Shown: one piece after another, positions 22,371 through 25,660 of the stretch | Layout of the letters: the number at the start of each line of letters is the position of its first letter | How positions within the stretch are numbered: the first letter of the stretch is position 1 | Translations under genes and position numbers: made by a program | The notes under the pieces: generated by a model | Told to the model about the DNA's origin: nothing | What the model saw: only the letters and a program-made list of their open reading frames with translations | Databases searched by the model: none | From: a virus | Virus record (IMG/VR): IMGVR_UViG_3300042905_003102 | Coordinates: 1 to 25,660 of that record | Strand: one strand, 5' to 3' | Length of the DNA stretch: 25,660 nt

Positions 22371-22573
22371 CGCTGGACTCCTGAACTGTCGATTGTGATG
22401 GTTGTGTTTTGCGGAATATAAACGCCATGCAACGGACATGCGTTCGCATGAATGAACCGACGCAGATTCGGCGTGTTCGTCGATACGCCGTTGCCCTGGT
22501 TGTTCATCGAGATCGGGCACAGACAACCTGCGGCGATGGCTGCGGGAGAGCCGGGGTTGGATATTGGGATCAT
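22367..22573 (-). CDS. Small conserved phage protein with CxC...CPLH motif (68 aa)
   Basis: ATG 22573 with AGGAG six bases upstream. The product starts MIPISNPGSPAAIAAGCLCP, then ISMNNQGNGV, and later FIHANACPLHGVYIP. The pattern 'NPGSP.AIA.GC.CP..dN..G.G........CPLH' recurs in small proteins of many unrelated tailed phages. Cys17, Cys19, the later Cys and His could form a zinc site. The function of these proteins is not established. It is the first gene left of the 27-bp repeat array and is coupled to the exported protein. Confidence 0.7.
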   Translation of the reverse strand: MIPISNPGSPAAIAAGCLCPISMNNQGNGVSTNTPNLRRFIHANACPLHGVYIPQNTTITIDSSGVQR

Positions 22574-22607
22574 TGAATCTCCTGTTACGATGAATTGCTG
22601 AAGTAGA

Positions 22608-22670
22608 AGTGTAGACGAAATGTTGGAGAAACGGAAGTGGGAAGTTGTTTTTTTTATTTTTGGATTTTTA
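22608..22670 (-). promoter_or_regulatory. Weak promoter candidate left of the repeat array
   Basis: On the minus strand TACACT (22613-22608) resembles a -10 box, about 40 bases before the first ATG of the small-gene unit. The matching -35 (TTCCGT) is poor, but an A/T block (22644-22670) lies upstream like an UP element. A promoter is expected here because a terminator and a repeat array separate this unit from the genes to its right. Confidence 0.3.
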
Positions 22671-22737
22671 GACGAGACAGATGCCTAATGCGCCGCTCCC
22701 CGCTCCTACGATTTCGTCGATAGTTCGAATTCGATAG

Positions 22738-23157
22738 GCTGCAGCCGACCGGATCACAGGCGAGGCTGCAGCCGACCGGATCACAGTCGAGGCTGCAGCC
22801 GACCGGATCACAGGCGAGGCTGCAGACATCCGGATCACAGGCGAGGCTGCAGCCGACCGGATCACAGGCGAGGCTGCAGACATCCGGATCACAGGCGAGG
22901 CTGCAGACATCCGAATCACAGTCGAGGCTGCAGCCGACCGGATCACAGTCGAGGCTTCAGCCGACCGGATCACAGGCGAGGCTGCAGCCGACCGGATCAC
23001 AGGCGAGGCTGCAGCCGACCGGATCACAGTCGAGGCTTCAGCCGACCGGATCACAGGCGAGGCTGCAGACATCCGGATCACAGTCGAGGCTTCAGCCGAC
23101 CGGATCACAGGCGAGGCTGCAGACATCCGGATCACAGTCGAGGCTGCAGCCGACCGG
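22738..23157. repeat. Tandem array, sixteen 27-bp units (last partial)
   Basis: Units begin GCTGCAGCC or GCTGCAGAC and continue GACCGGATCACAG or ATCCGGATCACAG, then GCGAG or TCGAG. All units are exactly 27 bp with no indels. Variation is confined to three two-state positions, plus one single change (CCGAATC in unit 7). State A is CTGCAG/CTTCAG, state B is GCCGACC/GACATCC, and state C is GGC/GTC. Because 27 is a multiple of three, open frames through it on either strand mean little. The array fills most of a 639-base region without a credible gene, between a terminator and a promoter candidate. Confidence 0.92.
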
Positions 23158-23162
23158 CGCAC

Positions 23163-23194
23163 AAAAAAAGCCCCTGGCACAATATGCCAGGGGC
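23163..23194 (-). terminator. Rho-independent terminator
   Basis: GCCCCTGGCA (23170-23179) and TGCCAGGGGC (23185-23194) form a perfect 10-bp GC-rich stem with a 5-base loop, followed on the minus strand by seven T. It stands 18 bases after the gene ending at 23213 and isolates it from the repeat array. Confidence 0.9.
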
Positions 23195-23212
23195 CTTCGT
23201 CGCTCCGTTGAA

Positions 23213-23995
23213 TCAATCCAAAATTTGGCAAAATCCGCTCTCAATTGATTCACGACGCTGTTCCGATGAACCGCTTTTGAGTCGAAGAGCCACGATATAT
23301 CCGGGCTTTCCGGGTTTCGCGCGTCTATCTAGCATTCTCAGGTCCGAGTCGTCGCCGTCCAGACAGTGGAATTCGGTTCCGTCCAATGTCCAGGTCTTCG
23401 GGATGCGCTGGTTCAAGGCTCTATTGCCAACAAAATGGCCTGAAAGATCCGCAAACGCAATCGCGATATTTTCACCCCTGCGCAATAGTTCAATGCAGTC
23501 CCGTTGGTTCGCTTTGTTCTCTGTCCATGATCCTGTCAGCCAATAGTTTTCAGGCTTTTCAGGTGAAATGATGCGCTGAAGATTCTTGGTATAATCGTAA
23601 GCGATCATTGACGGAAAACGACGGATCAGGGAAAACCAATTCAGGTCACTAAAACAATTCAAACGAGCGACAAGCGTAGTTCCTTCTCGGTCGGCAAGTC
23701 TTTGTTCCGTTTCTAGTTCTGCTTCAAGTTGTCGCATAAATGCTGCGCGGTCTGAATGCAGCCAATTTACCTTGTCGCGCCGACTTTGGCCTATTCTCTG
23801 AAATACTTGCGCGAGGCCAATTCCATCGCCTCCCACACAGAGACGTTCACAGGCGGCGCTCGAGTGACTACAGACGGTCTTCCCGTTCGCTGTTGCTGCT
23901 GGTGCTAACATCAACGAGACAATCCGATATTCCTTCGCTTTCTCGGCGCTCTTGCGGGTCTTCGTGTTGGCGCTTGCCGGGGACAACAATTTCAT
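23213..23995 (-). CDS. Phage 'gene product 88'-like Cys-containing protein
   Basis: A 260-aa protein. The frame opens at 24043, but that start is inside the upstream terminator. ATG 23995 with AGGA eight bases before it gives MKLLSPASANTKTRKSAEKA. Key parts are IVSLMLAPAATANGKTVCSHSSAACERLCVGGDGIG (Cys42, His44, Cys49, Cys53), FQRIGQSRRDKVNWLHSDRAAFMRQLEAEL, and TTLVARLNCFSDLNW. Later come FPSMIAYDYTKNLQRI, YWLTGSWTEN, IAIAFADLS, and FHCLDGDDSDLRMLD near the end. This order matches a widespread phage family (Gp88/DUF7227-type; name from memory), with a Cys cluster followed by conserved aromatic and Asp motifs. Its biochemical function is unknown. It forms its own transcription unit between two terminators. 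Confidence 0.75.
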   Translation of the reverse strand: MKLLSPASANTKTRKSAEKAKEYRIVSLMLAPAATANGKTVCSHSSAACERLCVGGDGIGLAQVFQRIGQSRRDKVNWLHSDRAAFMRQLEAELETEQRLADREGTTLVARLNCFSDLNWFSLIRRFPSMIAYDYTKNLQRIISPEKPENYWLTGSWTENKANQRDCIELLRRGENIAIAFADLSGHFVGNRALNQRIPKTWTLDGTEFHCLDGDDSDLRMLDRRAKPGKPGYIVALRLKSGSSEQRRESIESGFCQILD

Positions 23996-24027
23996 GGTTT
24001 CAATCCTGTTCAAAATGGTCAAAATGA

Positions 24028-24056
24028 AAACCCGCTCGCACAATGCGAGCGGGTTT
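24028..24056 (-). terminator. Rho-independent terminator
   Basis: AAACCCGCTCGCA (24028-24040) and TGCGAGCGGGTTT (24044-24056) are exact complements around a 3-base loop, followed on the minus strand by TTCATTTT. It ends the transcript of the 129-aa gene and rules out the longer start of the next gene. Confidence 0.85.
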
Positions 24057-24070
24057 GGTGGTGGGTCTTC

Positions 24071-24460
24071 TTAGTGGACGATGACGATTGATTCGGAAGT
24101 TCTTCTGATAAGTTCTTCCGGAACAACTCCGTCGCGTACCAGCTTCGAAAATGATGCTGGCGCAACATACTCGGCGCTGCGGGTGTTCACCGGCAATCCG
24201 ATTGCCTTGAATACTTCAACGGTCTTCTCCGCGTCTTCCTGGCCAATCGATTCCTTTACGCTCGGTTCGAGAATCCGCACTTGCCCGCGCACGGCGATCT
24301 CTCGGCGTTCGCCGATTGCCTCCAGTACTTCGGGCCGAAGTTTCGTTTCCAGCTTACTGAGTTCGGAGAGCTGCTTTGCCAGTGTGCGCATCCGGTCGAC
24401 TGTGCGAACGTAGTTTGTGAGGGTCGCGGTTGAACGTAGGTTGATTGTGTTCTGAGTCAT
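24071..24460 (-). CDS. Hypothetical protein (129 aa), early region
   Basis: ATG 24460 follows AAGGAATTCAGACC, a leader nearly identical to those of two other genes here. The product starts MTQNTINLRSTATLTNYVRT. It then has a long helix, VDRMRTLAKQLSELSKLETKLRPEVLEAIGE, a strand pair (REIAVRGQVRILEPSVK), a helix (EDAEKTVEVFKAIGL), and ends ELIRRTSESIVIVH. A helical hairpin followed by a small beta region is typical of phage nucleic-acid accessory proteins, but I cannot assign a family. It precedes a strong terminator. Confidence 0.6.
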   Translation of the reverse strand: MTQNTINLRSTATLTNYVRTVDRMRTLAKQLSELSKLETKLRPEVLEAIGERREIAVRGQVRILEPSVKESIGQEDAEKTVEVFKAIGLPVNTRSAEYVAPASFSKLVRDGVVPEELIRRTSESIVIVH

Positions 24461-24510
24461 GGTCTGAATTCCTTGAACGTGGTGAAAAATGAAAAACGGG
24501 TGAACGTGGT

Positions 24511-24753
24511 CTATCGTGAAAAATGGTTTTCGATTGTCTCTTTTGCAATTGCTCGCACGATGTTCTTCGTCAGTCTTTTCAGTCCTGTCTGTATTGCGTC
24601 CGATTCAATCCAGGCTCCCGGAATGACCTCGATTTCAATCCAGGTGAAATGTGTTGCGGTCTCGTAGTATCGCCTGCGATATTCAACCGGATAATTCTTT
24701 CCATCGTGTTCGATGGTGTCGATTGGTCCCTTGATTTGCCGCTCTCTTATCAT
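24511..24753 (-). CDS. Hypothetical protein (80 aa), early region
   Basis: The frame is open to 24861, overlapping the previous gene by about 100 bases. ATG 24753 has AAAGGA about ten bases upstream and starts seven bases after the previous stop, so it is preferred. The product starts MIRERQIKGPIDTIEHDGKN, is beta-rich in the middle (YPVEYRRRYYETATHFTWIEIEVIPG), and ends with a basic helix (GLKRLTKNIVRAIAKETIENH). Family not recognised. Confidence 0.55.
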   Translation of the reverse strand: MIRERQIKGPIDTIEHDGKNYPVEYRRRYYETATHFTWIEIEVIPGAWIESDAIQTGLKRLTKNIVRAIAKETIENHFSR

Positions 24754-24760
24754 TTGCGTT

Positions 24761-24976
24761 TTATCCTTTCTTGACGCAAGAAGTTTGCTTCGTGTTGCGA
24801 GCGTATCGAATGTAGAGTGTGTCTCCGGGTTTAAGGTCTTCGGCGTTGACATAGCGTCCATCGTCGGTCGATGAAATGTCGCAAATCATAAAATCTTTAT
24901 TTGCGTCGAAGTCTGCCTTGACGGCTTTGGCGCTCTTGTAGTCTCTGCCGTAAGCTGGAATAACTGTTAATCTCAT
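24761..24976 (-). CDS. Small conserved phage-type protein (71 aa), early region
   Basis: ATG 24976 with AAGGAACCTAGACC in front. The product begins MRLTVIPAYGRDYKSAKAV, then KADFDANKDFMICDISS and GRYVNAEDLKPGDTLYIRYAR. The motif 'PAYGRDYKS.KAV.aD...NKDF.i.d....GrY.n' recurs in short proteins of many phages and mobile elements. It is a compact beta-rich domain of unknown function. It is the rightmost gene seen and would be the first read from the promoter candidate at 25245-25283. Confidence 0.65.
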   Translation of the reverse strand: MRLTVIPAYGRDYKSAKAVKADFDANKDFMICDISSTDDGRYVNAEDLKPGDTLYIRYARNTKQTSCVKKG

Positions 24977-25324
24977 GGTCTAGGTTCCTTCGTTGTTAAC
25001 TGTTGTAAGCCACTGAATGGCGCGTTTGATGTAGTGCAATTTCATCAGGCGCAAGATCTCATCGTTGAATTGTTTTCAATGGTCCACTATTGCCGCTAGC
25101 CAGGGCTCGGAAGTCCTGGCTATTCGGCGTGCCTTTTAGCGGTCGACTGACTTCCTCTCTGACTGTAGGGAAGTCCAACAGCCTATTTTTAACTCCGTGT
25201 TAGGTCACGCCGGCGTTTGGTTTCTGTCGTTCGCCTCGACTGTGGTATTAGATCGTCGATGAGTCGTGTTGACAATATGTCAATTGGACAATTTTAGGAA
25301 AAAAGTAGGAATAGGCTTTCAGGC
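24977..25324. other. Gene-free region with two hairpins and an operator candidate
   Basis: No credible coding frame. It holds TAGCCAGG/CCTGGCTA (25097-25104 and 25115-25122, exact, extended by GCCG/CGGC) and GACTTCC/GGAAGTC (25149-25155 and 25169-25175, exact) followed by ATTTTT. These could be a small plus-strand RNA with terminator, or structured leader RNA on the minus strand. Neither tRNA nor rRNA features are present. Confidence 0.5.
25245..25283 (-). promoter_or_regulatory. Early promoter candidate with palindromic operator
   Basis: On the minus strand TTGTCA (25275-25270), 19 bases and TAATAC (25250-25245) form a usable sigma70-like promoter pointing toward the early genes. The -35 lies inside the palindrome TTGACA-ATA-TGTCAA (25269-25283), and TTGGACAA follows beside it. 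The arrangement suggests repression by a dimeric regulator. Confidence 0.45.
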
Positions 25325-25660
25325 CGGAACTCCAGCCGCTGAGATCAGGACGGAACTCCAGCCGCTGCCAGCCGCTGAGATCAGGACGGAACTCCAGCCG
25401 CTGAGATCAGGACGGAACTCCAGCCGCTGAGATCAGGACGGAACTCCAGCCGCTGAGATCAGGACGGAACTCCAGCCGCTGCCAGCCGCTGAGATCAGGA
25501 CGGAACTCCAGCCGCTGAGATCAGGACGGAACTCCAGCCGCTGAGATCAGGACGGAACTCCAGCCGCTGAGATCAGGACGGAACTCCAGCCGCTGCCAGC
25601 CGCTGAGATCAGGACGGAACTCCAGCCGCTGAGATCAGGACGGAACTCCAGCCGCTGAGA
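25325..25660. repeat. 26/36-bp tandem array with 114-bp higher-order period
   Basis: The short unit U (26 bp) reads CGGAACTCCAGCCGCTG then AGATCAGGA. The long unit L (36 bp) contains an extra CCAGCCGCTG. From 25325 the order is U L U U U L U U U L U and a partial U cut by the window end, so the super-repeat is L-U-U-U, 114 bp. Copies are identical by eye. A period of 26 is not a multiple of three, which argues against coding. Confidence 0.93.

Noticed and set aside
22738-23157. CRISPR array
   Set aside because: Units are contiguous with no spacers, and variation is limited to three fixed positions.
22738-23216. Plus-strand frame reading AAADRITGE repeats
   Set aside because: A TAG lies immediately before the first unit and no start codon occurs inside, so it cannot be translated on its own.
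22668-23231. 187-aa minus-strand ORF through the 27-bp array
   Set aside because: Its period of nine codons follows simply from 27 being a multiple of three. The start overlaps the end of the neighbouring gene and a terminator, and no ribosome site is seen.
23996-24043. N-terminal extension of the Gp88-like protein
   Set aside because: The start codon lies within a perfect terminator hairpin, and the ATG at 23995 has a proper ribosome site.
24511-24861. Long version (116 aa) of the 80-aa early gene
   Set aside because: It overlaps the upstream gene by about 100 bases. The internal ATG at 24753 has a good ribosome site right after the upstream stop.
25080-25200. tRNA-like structure near two hairpins
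   Set aside because: I could not fit a cloverleaf, a T-arm consensus or an acceptor stem on either strand.
25325-25660. CRISPR array or coding repeat at the window end
   Set aside because: No unique spacers are present, and the 26-bp period breaks any reading frame.

Overview
The window looks like most of the late region, plus part of the early region, of a tailed phage or prophage with an HK97-type capsid and a long non-contractile (siphovirus-like) tail. Every gene I can support lies on the minus strand, so the map is read from right to left. Many junctions are ATGA, GTGA or TGATG overlaps, which indicates long, translationally coupled operons. Ser-Glu/Ala-Ser runs (SESASASAS, SDSVSESV), unusually cysteine-rich virion proteins and moderate GC suggest a planctomycete or similar aquatic host. 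That host assignment is an inference, because no host marker gene is present.

Layout from right to left. (1) 25325-25660: a 26/36-bp tandem array that runs off the window. (2) 24977-25324: a gene-free stretch with two hairpins and a palindromic operator/promoter candidate. (3) 23213-24976: four small early-type genes, including a Cys-containing phage protein of the 'gene product 88' kind, with two clear terminators. (4) 22738-23157: sixteen exact-length 27-bp repeats. (5) 21157-22573: small genes, ending in a protein with a C-terminal domain like that of RNA polymerase alpha, in the place normally held by the small terminase. (6) 16205-21160: large terminase, a 55-aa ORF, portal, a 19-aa Cys/Lys peptide, protease with fused scaffold, and a putative decoration protein. 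(7) 11440-16165: major capsid protein, connector and tail-completion genes, tail terminator, tail tube, and tail assembly chaperones made by a -1 frameshift at GGGAAAC. (8) 5904-11447: tape measure, two distal tail proteins (one with long Ser-rich tracts), a Cys-rich protein and a small membrane protein. (9) 1-5903: a cassette of four glycosyltransferases (one a two-domain fusion, one cut by the window edge), two methyltransferases, a radical SAM enzyme and an HNH-type homing endonuclease.

How it fits together. Regions 5-8 build a DNA-filled head and flexible tail in standard gene order. Region 9 sits directly behind the tail genes in the same transcriptional direction and most likely makes or attaches a glycan. 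The Ser-rich tracts of the tail protein are an attractive but untested acceptor. No integrase, endolysin, replication protein or tRNA is visible, so lysogeny and lysis functions must lie outside the window or be unrecognised.

Several genes were missed by simple ORF calling because they are short, cut by the edge or reached by frameshifting. These are 1-170, 5904-6077, 12981-13142, 17757-17816, 19558-19725 and the frameshift extension 11440-11655.
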